Shown here: piece after piece, positions 9,133 to 17,640 of the stretch
Layout of the letters: each line of letters opens with the position of its first letter
How positions within the stretch are numbered: position 1 is the stretch's first letter
Position numbers and translations under genes: made by a program
Notes under the pieces: generated by a model
Seen by the model: only the letters and a program-made list of their open reading frames with translations
What the model was told of the DNA's origin: nothing
Databases searched by the model: none
Origin: an uncultured Tateyamaria sp.
Lineage (GTDB): Bacteria; Pseudomonadota; Alphaproteobacteria; Rhodobacterales; Rhodobacteraceae
Length of the DNA: 64,000 nt
Direction of reading: 5' to 3'
Assembly (NCBI RefSeq): GCF_947504105.1
Contig: NZ_CANNGP010000007.1
Coordinates: forward strand, 62,001-126,000

Positions 9133-10660
9133 TTTTGGTCCTCTCCTTGCCGCGCTCGTCAGCGCAGGCACAGTCTTGGCTGCGCAGGAACAGGCAACAG
9201 CACCGCTAAGCGTGATTGAGTGGCTTGATACCCAGGACGCCGTTCAAGCTACACAGCCGGTGCAGCCGGAACCAAGTATCGCATCAAGCAGTATTGTGCC
9301 GCGCGTCACAGTAAAACCGCTGGGCGACGTGGCTGCACAACGTGTTGGGCTGGCGCCCTCAGCAGTCACCGGGCTTCCCGAGACAATTTGGTCTGCAAGC
9401 AACGGATCCAGCCTGGCCGAGGCAGTAAAAGACCTGCCTGACGCCCCTCTGCCAGCGCTTCAGGCACTCATCACGACCCTGTTGCTCGCCGAAGCAAATC
9501 CGCCCAACGGCGACGCATCGGCTTTTGACTTGGCAAGAGTTGATGCGCTTGTGCGATTGGGGGCGTTGGACCCCGCACTGGCACTTCTTGAACAGACCGC
9601 CGTTAACCGTGATTCAGCGCATCTGAGGCGTTATCTGGACTTGTCCTTGATTGCAGGAACCGAAGGCGGAGCCTGCACTCTGGCCATGCAGAACCCGATC
9701 CTTTCGCCTGCGAAGGCTTACGAGGTGTTTTGCGCCGCAAGGGCTGGCGATTGGGACAACGCTGTGCTGGTTCTGGGCACGTCCCGCGCCCTGGGATTGA
9801 TTGAACCAGCGATGGCAGACGCGTTGGAGCGGTTCCTGGATCCTGAACTGTTTGAAGGCGAGCCGCCGTTGCCGGTCCCAACCGCACCGGACCCGCTTGC
9901 ATTTCGTCTGTTCGAAGCGATTGGCACGCCGATCCCGACGCGCGGATGGCCTGTTGCCTATGCCAATGCGGACCTGTCGCCGAATGCTGGTTGGAAGGCA
10001 CAATTGGAGGCGGCAGAGCGCCTGGCGCAACGCGGAGCCCTTGGCGACAATCGTCTTCTGGGGCTCTATACACAACGTCGACCCGCGGCCTCGGGCGGCG
10101 TATGGGACAGGGCCGCCGCTGTTCAACGCTTCGAAACAGCGCTTACGACGGGCAGCCCGGCAGCGGTGTCGAAGACGCTTCCCGGCGCATGGCGCGCGAT
10201 GGGTGATGCCGGCTTGCAGACGGTCTTTGCAGGGCTATTCGCCGACAAGCTATCTGAGCTCGTTCTGAGTGGTGCCGCAGCTGATCGAGCATTTGAAATG
10301 CTTTTATTATCCCCCGCCTACGAAACGGCAGCCACACAGTTCCCGGCGCGGGCAATGCGCCGTCCGGTGTTAAGCGCCATTGCTGCAGGTGTTGTGCCGC
10401 CCGGCCTCAGCGCGGATGGGATAGAAGGAGCGGTGATTGCAGCATTCTCGGATGCAACACCGGACGCTCAAATCGTACAATTGGCGCAGTCAGATGCTCT
10501 TGGAGACGCGCTGCTGCAAAATATTGCACTTGCTCACGAGGGCAGTTCAGGCGACGTGGCGCAATTGACCACTGGTCTTGCCACGTTACGCGCACTTGGT
10601 CTCGAAGATGTGGCGCGGCGCACCGCCCTGCAAGTTCTCTTGCTGAAAGGGACAGGATGA
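9122..10660 (+). CDS. Exported helical protein of unknown function, upstream of xerD
   Basis: 512 residues from ATG 9122, beginning with a signal peptide (MRSSFGPLLAALVSAGTVLA, then AQ). The rest is Ala/Leu-rich and looks largely alpha-helical, with repeated helix pairs reminiscent of TPR-like solenoids, and no catalytic motif I recognise. The start is uncertain: ATG 9095 would add nine residues, and neither has a strong Shine-Dalgarno; 9122 overlaps the end of the small membrane protein gene, suggesting coupling. It overlaps xerD by 4 bp (ATGA). Periplasmic location is inferred from the signal peptide. Confidence 0.75.
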   Translation: MRSSFGPLLAALVSAGTVLAAQEQATAPLSVIEWLDTQDAVQATQPVQPEPSIASSSIVPRVTVKPLGDVAAQRVGLAPSAVTGLPETIWSASNGSSLAEAVKDLPDAPLPALQALITTLLLAEANPPNGDASAFDLARVDALVRLGALDPALALLEQTAVNRDSAHLRRYLDLSLIAGTEGGACTLAMQNPILSPAKAYEVFCAARAGDWDNAVLVLGTSRALGLIEPAMADALERFLDPELFEGEPPLPVPTAPDPLAFRLFEAIGTPIPTRGWPVAYANADLSPNAGWKAQLEAAERLAQRGALGDNRLLGLYTQRRPAASGGVWDRAAAVQRFETALTTGSPAAVSKTLPGAWRAMGDAGLQTVFAGLFADKLSELVLSGAAADRAFEMLLLSPAYETAATQFPARAMRRPVLSAIAAGVVPPGLSADGIEGAVIAAFSDATPDAQIVQLAQSDALGDALLQNIALAHEGSSGDVAQLTTGLATLRALGLEDVARRTALQVLLLKGTG

Positions 10661-11619
10661 GCGACCGCTGGATCTCTACCTTTCTGGAAGCGCAGGCGGC
10701 CGAACTGGGCGCAGCCCGCAACACGTTGCTCGCCTATGGTCGTGACCTCAAGGATGTTGCGGCTTGGCTGACCAAACGAAGCGTTGACTTTGAAACGGCA
10801 ACGACAGCGCAGATCGAAGCCTATTTGATCTATTGCGACGCGCAGGGCCTTGCAAAATCTACCCGTGCTCGACGTCTGTCGGCCATCAAGCAGCTCTACC
10901 GCTTCGCTTTTGAAGAAGGATGGCGCAGCGACAATCCAGCCATTCAGATCGCAAGCCCCGGTCAGGACAAGCGTCTGCCAAAGACATTGGACGAGGAAGA
11001 GGTGGAACGGCTGCTGACAGCCGCGCGCGGCTATGGGCGTGGTGATCACGACAGGCTGCGAGACACCTGCCTGATGGAGCTGCTGTATGCCACGGGCATG
11101 CGGGTCAGCGAGCTGGTCAGCCTGCCCGTTTCAGCCGCGCGTGGCGATCCGCAAATGCTGCTGATCCTGGGCAAGGGCGGAAAGGAACGCATGGTTCCAC
11201 TGTCATCTTCGGCCCGCTTGGCGCTGGCGGCGTGGATCAAGCTGCGGGACACCAAGCAACAACAGCTGGAAGGCAAAGGCGCCGCGCCGTCTCGTTTCCT
11301 TTTTCCATCGCGCGGTGCATCAGGCTATTTGACTCGACACTGGTTCTACGCCCGGATCAAATCCCTGGCCGTGCATGCAGGCGTTGAACCGGGCAAAGTC
11401 ACCCCTCATACGCTGCGCCACGCCTTTGCAACACATCTGCTGGCGGGCGGCGCTGACCTTCGGGCAATTCAGACGATGCTTGGCCACGCTGATGTTGCAA
11501 CGACCGAGATTTACACGCACGTGGTAGACGAACGATTGACGCAGCTTGTGCTGGATCATCACCCGCTGGCCAAGGACAGCCGCAAATCGGGGGGCAACAC
11601 ATCCTCCGAAGGCCAGTGA
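10657..11619 (+). CDS. xerD: Tyrosine recombinase XerD
   Basis: Site-specific recombinase that, with XerC, resolves chromosome dimers at dif during cell division. It has 320 residues: a SAM-like N-terminal core-binding domain (residues 1-90) and a catalytic domain. Catalytic residues read directly: R149 (GMRVSEL), the Lys region KGGKERMVPL, H251 and R254 (HTLRHAF), H277 (LGHADVATT) and the nucleophile Y286 (IYTHV). No neighbouring integron, phage or att-like repeat was seen, which fits the housekeeping XerD rather than a mobile integrase. Its last 61 bp overlap the convergent metallophosphoesterase gene. Confidence 0.92.
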   Translation: MSDRWISTFLEAQAAELGAARNTLLAYGRDLKDVAAWLTKRSVDFETATTAQIEAYLIYCDAQGLAKSTRARRLSAIKQLYRFAFEEGWRSDNPAIQIASPGQDKRLPKTLDEEEVERLLTAARGYGRGDHDRLRDTCLMELLYATGMRVSELVSLPVSAARGDPQMLLILGKGGKERMVPLSSSARLALAAWIKLRDTKQQQLEGKGAAPSRFLFPSRGASGYLTRHWFYARIKSLAVHAGVEPGKVTPHTLRHAFATHLLAGGADLRAIQTMLGHADVATTEIYTHVVDERLTQLVLDHHPLAKDSRKSGGNTSSEGQ

Positions 11620-12365
11620 CCCGAGCGCAGAGCCTCGTGATACCCGTGCGTCAAACCGGCGGCCTCCATGTCTCTGACAGCACCGCCCACATCATATTTC
11701 AGACGATGCAGGCTGAGCTGCCCAGATGTCAGCGTTGCATAGGCCGTGTCACAGCTGCCGTCATGCGGAGGCATGCCAACGACGCCCGCATTGATCCATT
11801 CACCCGTGCCAACCGGACGCCGAAACGGAATGCCCGAATGACCAGCGACCACATGATCCAGCGGACCAATGATGACCTCCAAAGCCCGGTACTCGACCTC
11901 GAATGCATCTGCGGGTGAGGTTGACCACAAAAAGCGGGCCACATCCGTCACCCCGCCGTGAATGACCCCATAGCGCGCGCCGCAATGTGAAAAGGTTATG
12001 ATGTCGGGCAAGGCCCGCATCCAGTTGCGGTCCTCAGCACCGACCTGACCGTCGGCAAACCGATACCATCCAACAGACAGCAGGTCGCATGAGCTTCCCT
12101 CTTCAAACCCGCACCCGCAATCAGCGGCCCACTCTGCCAACTGTATCTCGCAATTGCCCGCAACGACCGCGCAGCCAGCCGCGCGGATTGCGACAACGGT
12201 TTCGGCAGGTCGCCCGCAATAGGCAACCACGTCGCCCGTGCAGATGGGATATGCACCTTGCGCCCGGGCCTCGGCCAAAACGGCTTCGGTGGCCTGAAGG
12301 TTCGAATATGGTCCACCAAAGAACAACACATGGCCTTCAATTGCACCCAGATCCAACACGCGCAT
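11559..12365 (-). CDS. Metallophosphoesterase-family protein with degenerate metal motifs
   Basis: 268 residues resembling the YfcE/prpE-like calcineurin-type phosphoesterases in order and spacing of motifs, but several key residues are changed. Where the family has DxH near the N-terminus, this protein has GGPYSN (17-22). GD at 44-45 (CTGDVVAYC) is intact, GN at 70-71 is followed by CE rather than HD, SHCG and IHGG retain histidines, and the usual GHTH appears as GHSG. The DNA start at 12365 is supported by AAGGGA about ten bases upstream. It is divergent from the CorC/HlyC gene and overlaps xerD by 61 bp. Catalytic activity is doubtful or uses a reduced metal site; the substrate is unknown. 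Confidence 0.78.
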   Translation of the reverse strand: MRVLDLGAIEGHVLFFGGPYSNLQATEAVLAEARAQGAYPICTGDVVAYCGRPAETVVAIRAAGCAVVAGNCEIQLAEWAADCGCGFEEGSSCDLLSVGWYRFADGQVGAEDRNWMRALPDIITFSHCGARYGVIHGGVTDVARFLWSTSPADAFEVEYRALEVIIGPLDHVVAGHSGIPFRRPVGTGEWINAGVVGMPPHDGSCDTAYATLTSGQLSLHRLKYDVGGAVRDMEAAGLTHGYHEALRSGHWPSEDVLPPDLRLSLASG

Positions 12366-12435
12366 CCTGTCGCATCCCTTGATTGCATCGTCTGGCACCC
12401 CCATAACCGATCCAAGATCAAAGGATAAATCACGA

Positions 12436-13746
12436 ATGGACGACCCCTCATCGACGCTTGATGCAGCGTTCTGGATCACATGCGCTGTGATCCTGGGCTT
12501 GCTGGTCATGTCCGGCTTCTTCTCCGGCTCGGAAACAGCGCTGACCGCTGCATCACGGGGCAAGCTGCGGGCCAAGGCCGACAAGGGATCGCGGGGGGCT
12601 GAACGGGCGCTCCAGATCACGGAAGACAACGAACGGCTGATCGGCTCGGTTCTTCTGGGCAACAACCTGGTCAACATCCTGGCCACATCGCTGGCCACGG
12701 CGATCTTCACGCGGGCCTTCGGGGAATCCGGCGTGGCACTGGCCACGCTGGTCATGACAGTGCTGGTTCTGGTCTTTGCAGAGGTGTTGCCAAAGACCTA
12801 TGCCATTACGAACTCCGAAACCGCCGCATCGCTTGTCTCGCGCCCAATCTCCCTGGTGGTAACCGTCTTTTCACCGATCGTTTCGGCGGTTCGCCTCTTG
12901 GTGCGCGGCGTGCTGCGGGTGTTTGGGGTCACGATTGATCCCGACAGCCACATCATGGCCGTGCGCGAGGAAATCGCGGGCGCCCTGCAACTGGGTCACT
13001 CCGAAGGCGTTGTCGAAAAGGAAGACCGCGACCGCATCCTCGGCGCGCTGGATCTGGGCGACCGGGTGGTGGAAGAAATCATGTTGCACCGCTCAGGGAT
13101 CGAAATGATTGATGCAGAGGATGATCCGCAGGCCATCCTCGAACAGTGCCTTAAATCGAACCACACACGCTTGCCCGTGTATCGCGGAGAGCAGGAAAAC
13201 ATCACCAGTGTAATCCACGCCAAGGACCTGTTGCGCGCGATGTACCAGGTGATCGGTGGACCCGAGGGCGATGCCGCTGCGCTGAAATCATTCGACATCA
13301 GCCAGGTTGCCATGTCCCCTTACTTTGTCCCTGAAACCACCACGCTTGATGACCAGATGCGGCAATTTCTGCGGATGCGCACGCATTTTGCGCTTGTGGT
13401 AGACGAATACGGTTCACTTCAAGGGCTGATCACGCTCGAAGACATCCTCGAAGAGATCGTCGGTGAAATCACGGATGAATTCGATCCGGATGGCGAGCAT
13501 GCTGTGCAACGTGCAGAAGACGGGCATTTTCACATTGATGGTGCGATGACGATTCGTGACCTCAATCGTGCAACCGATTGGAACCTCCCGGATGACGAGG
13601 CGAACACCATTGCAGGTCTCGTGATCCACGAGGCCCAGACCATTCCCACGGTTGGTCAAGTCTTTAGCTTTCATGGGTTCCGGTTTGAGGTAACCGCCCG
13701 CGATGGGAACCGGATCACCGCATTGCGAATCCAAGTGTTGGATTAG
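12436..13746 (+). CDS. CNNM/CorC-HlyC family membrane protein with CBS pair
   Basis: 436 residues. The N-terminal DUF21/CNNM membrane domain (about residues 1-190) begins with helices containing GFFSGSETALTAASR, a diagnostic motif. Two CBS domains (about 205-330) follow, then a CorC_HlyC transporter-associated domain (about 345-430), with HIDGAMTIRDLN. Members are linked to magnesium or cobalt efflux and divalent cation homeostasis; the older name haemolysin C is misleading. Start at 12436 is supported by AAGGA ten bases upstream; the in-frame ATG at 12379 lies over the divergent promoter. Its stop lies 6 bp from the convergent LytTR gene. Confidence 0.9.
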   Translation: MDDPSSTLDAAFWITCAVILGLLVMSGFFSGSETALTAASRGKLRAKADKGSRGAERALQITEDNERLIGSVLLGNNLVNILATSLATAIFTRAFGESGVALATLVMTVLVLVFAEVLPKTYAITNSETAASLVSRPISLVVTVFSPIVSAVRLLVRGVLRVFGVTIDPDSHIMAVREEIAGALQLGHSEGVVEKEDRDRILGALDLGDRVVEEIMLHRSGIEMIDAEDDPQAILEQCLKSNHTRLPVYRGEQENITSVIHAKDLLRAMYQVIGGPEGDAAALKSFDISQVAMSPYFVPETTTLDDQMRQFLRMRTHFALVVDEYGSLQGLITLEDILEEIVGEITDEFDPDGEHAVQRAEDGHFHIDGAMTIRDLNRATDWNLPDDEANTIAGLVIHEAQTIPTVGQVFSFHGFRFEVTARDGNRITALRIQVLD

Positions 13747-13752
13747 CGTGGT

Positions 13753-14583
13753 TTAGGCAAGCTCTCCGGTGTCTGCATGCTCGCTGATCCATGTGCGGAC
13801 ATCCTCCAATCGACCACGCGCAATTGGAATTTTCTCGCCATCGGTCAAGCTAAGCTTCGATCCGGCAAGGGAATGCGCGGTTTGCCGTGCGACCCAATGT
13901 GACCGGTGCGTTTGGATGCCGTCCTCCGGGCGGACTTGATCAAGGAAAGTCGCCATACGTTCGCGAATAATTTCGACCCTATCCGACATGTGGATCTCCA
14001 AATAGTGCTCGGCTGCCTTGACCCGCACAATTTGAGCCAAGCCAACCTTGCGCCCCGCCAGAGTGATATCGCGCCCAGCACTCACTTTCGCCTTGCGCGC
14101 ACGCTGCGCAGGCAGCAACCAAAGCAACGCTACGGTTTCAAAGACATGCGCGACAAACACGTTCCGAACGTTCATCTGCCAAGTCATGGTACCAAAGGCG
14201 GGTTTACCGGGCTCAAACAAGACCGTGAGCATGCCAGCCGTCAGGTACGTGGATGCAAGCACCAAAGGAAACGACAGAAGAATCAACGGGATAGGACCGC
14301 CAAAAATAGAACGCCAGATCCTGCAAGTGGTCAGCGCATAAACCATCGACAAAACCAGGTAGAAAAATAGCGCAATGAACCAAAAGGACAAACGCGCCCA
14401 GAAACTGTCGAATTGCGGCAAGGTCACTGGGTGGCCTGTCGCCATCACGAAGAAGCCGACCAGCACCAATACCCACATCTGCCAAGACGCATAAAGCTCA
14501 TGCATTTCACGTATCGTGAAGTGTGCCCGGCTGCCATTTGAGACAAAAACCTGCACTTCGTGATCATATACCTTGGCCAACAT
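13753..14583 (-). CDS. Membrane-anchored LytTR-type DNA-binding regulator
   Basis: 276 residues. The first 35 are hydrophilic, then four hydrophobic segments occupy roughly residues 33-155. The C-terminal about 100 residues form a LytTR domain, seen in IVRVKAAEHYLEIH, MATFLDQV, and THRSHWVAR, which binds DNA through beta strands. This is a one-component membrane regulator layout: no receiver domain is present. Targets are unknown; the gene is followed by the convergent CorC gene and there is no obvious partner sensor. The 154 bp upstream (14584-14737) hold an 8-bp inverted repeat, GGAGGTGT (14640-14647) / ACACCTCC (14707-14714). Confidence 0.85.
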   Translation of the reverse strand: MLAKVYDHEVQVFVSNGSRAHFTIREMHELYASWQMWVLVLVGFFVMATGHPVTLPQFDSFWARLSFWFIALFFYLVLSMVYALTTCRIWRSIFGGPIPLILLSFPLVLASTYLTAGMLTVLFEPGKPAFGTMTWQMNVRNVFVAHVFETVALLWLLPAQRARKAKVSAGRDITLAGRKVGLAQIVRVKAAEHYLEIHMSDRVEIIRERMATFLDQVRPEDGIQTHRSHWVARQTAHSLAGSKLSLTDGEKIPIARGRLEDVRTWISEHADTGELA

Positions 14584-14737
14584 GAAAGCTGCCTACCATG
14601 TGACGCTAATTAGAGTAAATGCGCGTCCAAGGCCTAATTGGAGGTGTGGGCGGGGGCAATTCGGTGTCAGTTACAGGCCTGTTTAGATCGGTGCGCTCCT
14701 ACGCTTACACCTCCGTCACAACCATGGGCCGACCCGC

Positions 14738-17149
14738 TCATGATCGCAGGCGCGTTCCATCCGGGTCAAAGGGGGGCGCTTCAAGTATTGTTGCCTTGTG
14801 CGCCCTGCCCAGAACCATGATCTCTACCTCGTCTCCAGGTTCCGCCTCTCTGACAAACCCCAACGCGAGGCTCATTCCGACGCTGTAGCCATACGCGCCC
14901 GATGTGACCCGGCCGATGCCGACACCATCACGGAAAATCGGCTCTCCTCCCGTGGCATCAGCGCCAGACGCCATCGTATCCGTCTCATCCAAATGCAACA
15001 GAACCAACGTTTCGCGGGTGCCTTGGGCCATGCTTTCCGCCACGGCATCCTTGTTAAGAAAATTCTTGTCCATTTTCACCAAGCGGTCCAATCCAACTTC
15101 CTGTGGCCAATATTCAGGACTGTATTCCCTGCTCCAGGAGCCGTACCCTTTCTCAATCCGCAGGCTCATGAGAGCCTGGCTGCCCACCGGACCGATGCCC
15201 ATATCGGACCCGGCCTCGATCAACGCGGAATACAGGCGCAGCTGATCCTCGGCCCGGCAATGCAATTCCCACCCAAGATCACCGGTAAACGAGACGCGCA
15301 GTGCCAGAACATCCACACCAGCCAGCTCGATCCTCTGTGATCGCATGAACGGGAACGCGTCGGCTGCAAGTGACGCGTTGGTCATCCGTTGCAACAGCGT
15401 GCGGCTGTCCGGGCCTGCCACGTTAAAACCGCACATTGTCTCAGTCCGGCTTTCAAAGTTCGTGCCCATGGGCAGCGGCACCGCCTTGAACAAACGCTGG
15501 TGATAACGCTCGGCCATCCCCGATCCGATTATCCAGAACTCGTCTTCCGCCAGCCGGGTCACCGTGAAATCCCCCGCTATCCCACCGCGTTTACCGATCA
15601 GAGGGGTCAAACACGACCGGCCGACGGCCCTCGGCATCCGGTTGGCAAAGACGGCGTTCAGCCAGTCCTCTGCCCCGGGCCCCTTGCACACATATTTGGC
15701 AAAGTTCGAGATATCGATGATCCCGGCCCGGTCGCGCAACATGCGTGCCTCAGCGCCCACGACATCCCACCACGGCTGGCGCGTGAACCCGGCAGTATCC
15801 TCCACATCACCAAAATACAGCGGATGCTCCCATCCATAGTTCAGGCCCATCCTGGCACCCATGTCGCACTGCATCTGGTACACGGGACGGGTGCGTACAG
15901 GCCGCCCGGCCTCACGTTCTTCTCCCGGGAAATGGATCTTGAACCGATGGGCGTATTGATCACCCACACGCGCCTTTGTGAACGCCTTGCCCGCCCATGG
16001 ACCGAACCGGGCCATGTCCCATGCGAACATGTCGTATTTCGTCTCACCTTCGATCATCCATTGTGCCGCCAAAAGCCCCATGCCGCCCGACTGGGAAAAA
16101 CCCGGGATGATGCCGTTACAGCAGAAATAGCCTGTAAGCTCCGGCACGGGTCCAAACAGCACATTCGCATCAGGCGACCAGATCATGGGCCCGTTGATCA
16201 CCCGCTTGATCCCGGCAGTACCCACCACCGGCACCCGATCGATTGCACGCATCATATTGTCTTCGATACGCTCCAGATCGTCCGCGAATAGCTCGTGACC
16301 GAAACCCTGTGGCGTGCCGTCCTCTGCCCAGAACCGAACGTCTTTCTCATAGGCGCCAACAAGCAGCCCTTGCCCCTCCTGCCGCAGGTAATACTCGCCA
16401 TCCCGATCCGCAACAGACGGCAAACGGCGATCAAGGGTCGCAATTTCTGCAATGGTTTCAGTGACAAAATACTGGTGCTCTGTTGGCTGAAGCGGCAGAT
16501 CGATCCCCGCCAGCGCCGCCACTTCCCGTCCCCACAACCCGGCGGCATTCACGACCCACCGCGTGGCAATATCACCCTGTTCCGTTCGGACGATCCACGT
16601 TCCGTCGGCTTGCTGGTCCGTCCCGATCACAGGACAAAAGCGGATGATTTCCGCACCGTTCTGACGCGCACCAGTGGCATAGGCATTGGTCACGCCGGAC
16701 GGGTCCACATTGCCGCCATCCGGCTCCCACATGATACAACGCACACCGTCGTAGTCGACCAGCGGGTGCAGCCGCTCGGCCTCATCGCGGCTCACTTCGT
16801 GGAAGTTCATCCCGTACAGCTTGGCCTTGGCCGCTTGCAGCCTCAGCTGATGCTCACGTGCCTCCGTCTGCGCAAGATAGAGAGAACCCGGCTGGAAGAC
16901 GCCACAGCCCTGCCCCGTTTCCTGCTCCAGCTCCTTATAAAGCCCCATCGTATAGTGCTGAATACGGCTGATGTTGGTGCTGTCGTGCAGTCCGTGAATA
17001 TTTGCTGCCGCGTGCCAGGTCGACCCACTCGTCAGCTCATCCCGTTCCAACAGAACAACATCGGTCCACCCCAGTTTCGTCAGGTGATAGAGGATCGAAC
17101 AACCGATGACGCCGCCGCCAATGACGACGGCCTGTGCGTGGGTGCGCAT
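14738..17149 (-). CDS. FAD-dependent dimethylglycine/sarcosine dehydrogenase-like GcvT flavoprotein (copy 1)
   Basis: 803 residues. The N-terminal half is a DAO-type FAD domain: GGGVIGCSILYHL at residues 10-22 is the dinucleotide motif, and the histidine in GSTWHAAA is at the position that is covalently flavinylated in mammalian dimethylglycine dehydrogenase. The C-terminal half (about residue 430 on) is a GcvT aminomethyltransferase fold that passes one-carbon units to tetrahydrofolate. The start is at 17149, giving MRTHAQAVVIGG; the longer frame to 17452 is not family-like. The probable role is oxidative demethylation of an N-methylated compound from glycine betaine or choline breakdown; the exact substrate is not decidable. 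It is divergent from a paralogue at 17641. Confidence 0.88.
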   Translation of the reverse strand: MRTHAQAVVIGGGVIGCSILYHLTKLGWTDVVLLERDELTSGSTWHAAANIHGLHDSTNISRIQHYTMGLYKELEQETGQGCGVFQPGSLYLAQTEAREHQLRLQAAKAKLYGMNFHEVSRDEAERLHPLVDYDGVRCIMWEPDGGNVDPSGVTNAYATGARQNGAEIIRFCPVIGTDQQADGTWIVRTEQGDIATRWVVNAAGLWGREVAALAGIDLPLQPTEHQYFVTETIAEIATLDRRLPSVADRDGEYYLRQEGQGLLVGAYEKDVRFWAEDGTPQGFGHELFADDLERIEDNMMRAIDRVPVVGTAGIKRVINGPMIWSPDANVLFGPVPELTGYFCCNGIIPGFSQSGGMGLLAAQWMIEGETKYDMFAWDMARFGPWAGKAFTKARVGDQYAHRFKIHFPGEEREAGRPVRTRPVYQMQCDMGARMGLNYGWEHPLYFGDVEDTAGFTRQPWWDVVGAEARMLRDRAGIIDISNFAKYVCKGPGAEDWLNAVFANRMPRAVGRSCLTPLIGKRGGIAGDFTVTRLAEDEFWIIGSGMAERYHQRLFKAVPLPMGTNFESRTETMCGFNVAGPDSRTLLQRMTNASLAADAFPFMRSQRIELAGVDVLALRVSFTGDLGWELHCRAEDQLRLYSALIEAGSDMGIGPVGSQALMSLRIEKGYGSWSREYSPEYWPQEVGLDRLVKMDKNFLNKDAVAESMAQGTRETLVLLHLDETDTMASGADATGGEPIFRDGVGIGRVTSGAYGYSVGMSLALGFVREAEPGDEVEIMVLGRAHKATILEAPPFDPDGTRLRS

Positions 17150-17640
17150 GAAATTGCCTTTGCCAGTGTTTCGCTGACGCTCAACCTGCGCCCGGGTGCA
17201 CACCCCTGATTGCCCGGACGCGACATGTTGCGTCGCTGCCGGATAAGGATGCGCGATTAGTCGTGGATGCGCCGCGCCACCGTGGCAACCGGCATGGCAC
17301 TGGCAATCAGGTTCAACAGTCGATCCGCAGCCGGCCCAGGCAAACTCGTGGCTACTTTTGCAGGTACCAGCGGCTCGATCACCTGGCCCAATCCATGGGC
17401 AAAAAGGCAAACATGCCCGTTGCGGCCACCCGCACCCACAACTTCCACGCATAGTGACGGATCAGCGCCCAGGCGGTTTCGGGAAAGCGTTTCAAGACGT
17501 CCACGCTGCGCAACCGCCCTCTTGATCCAAGCGGCTCCCATTACCGACAGAACATGTCGCAGATGGCCACTCCGCGTCGTAGGTTTGGCAAATAAACTCT
17601 ACTGACAAGGCAACACCTGCCCAAACAAAGGGTCCACACC
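17150..17640. other. 491-bp divergent region between the two GcvT flavoproteins
   Basis: Both flanking genes read outward, so this stretch should hold both promoters. It also contains one minus-strand open frame (17257-17541) listed separately. I saw no clear terminator or palindromic operator. GC content remains high, unlike a typical AT-rich promoter region, which leaves room for a small or decayed gene. Confidence 0.4.
17257..17541 (-). CDS. Possible small protein (94 aa), unrecognised
   Basis: A frame of 94 codons with moderately high third-position GC when read by hand and a plausible mixed hydrophobic C-terminus (VEPLV-type strands and ATVARRIHD). I recognise no family. It would lie 107 bp upstream of the copy-1 flavoprotein in the same direction. 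The opposite strand also has an open frame here (17267-17605), so coding status is uncertain; it may be a remnant of a former gene in the divergent gap. Confidence 0.25.
   Translation of the reverse strand: MGAAWIKRAVAQRGRLETLSRNRLGADPSLCVEVVGAGGRNGHVCLFAHGLGQVIEPLVPAKVATSLPGPAADRLLNLIASAMPVATVARRIHD

Noticed and set aside
10657-11619. xerD as a phage or integrative-element integrase
   Set aside because: No att repeats, excisionase or phage genes nearby; neighbours are housekeeping, fitting the chromosomal recombinase.
14640-14714. 8-bp inverted repeat GGAGGTGT/ACACCTCC
   Set aside because: The arms are 59 bp apart with no T-tract; too weak to call a terminator or operator on its own.
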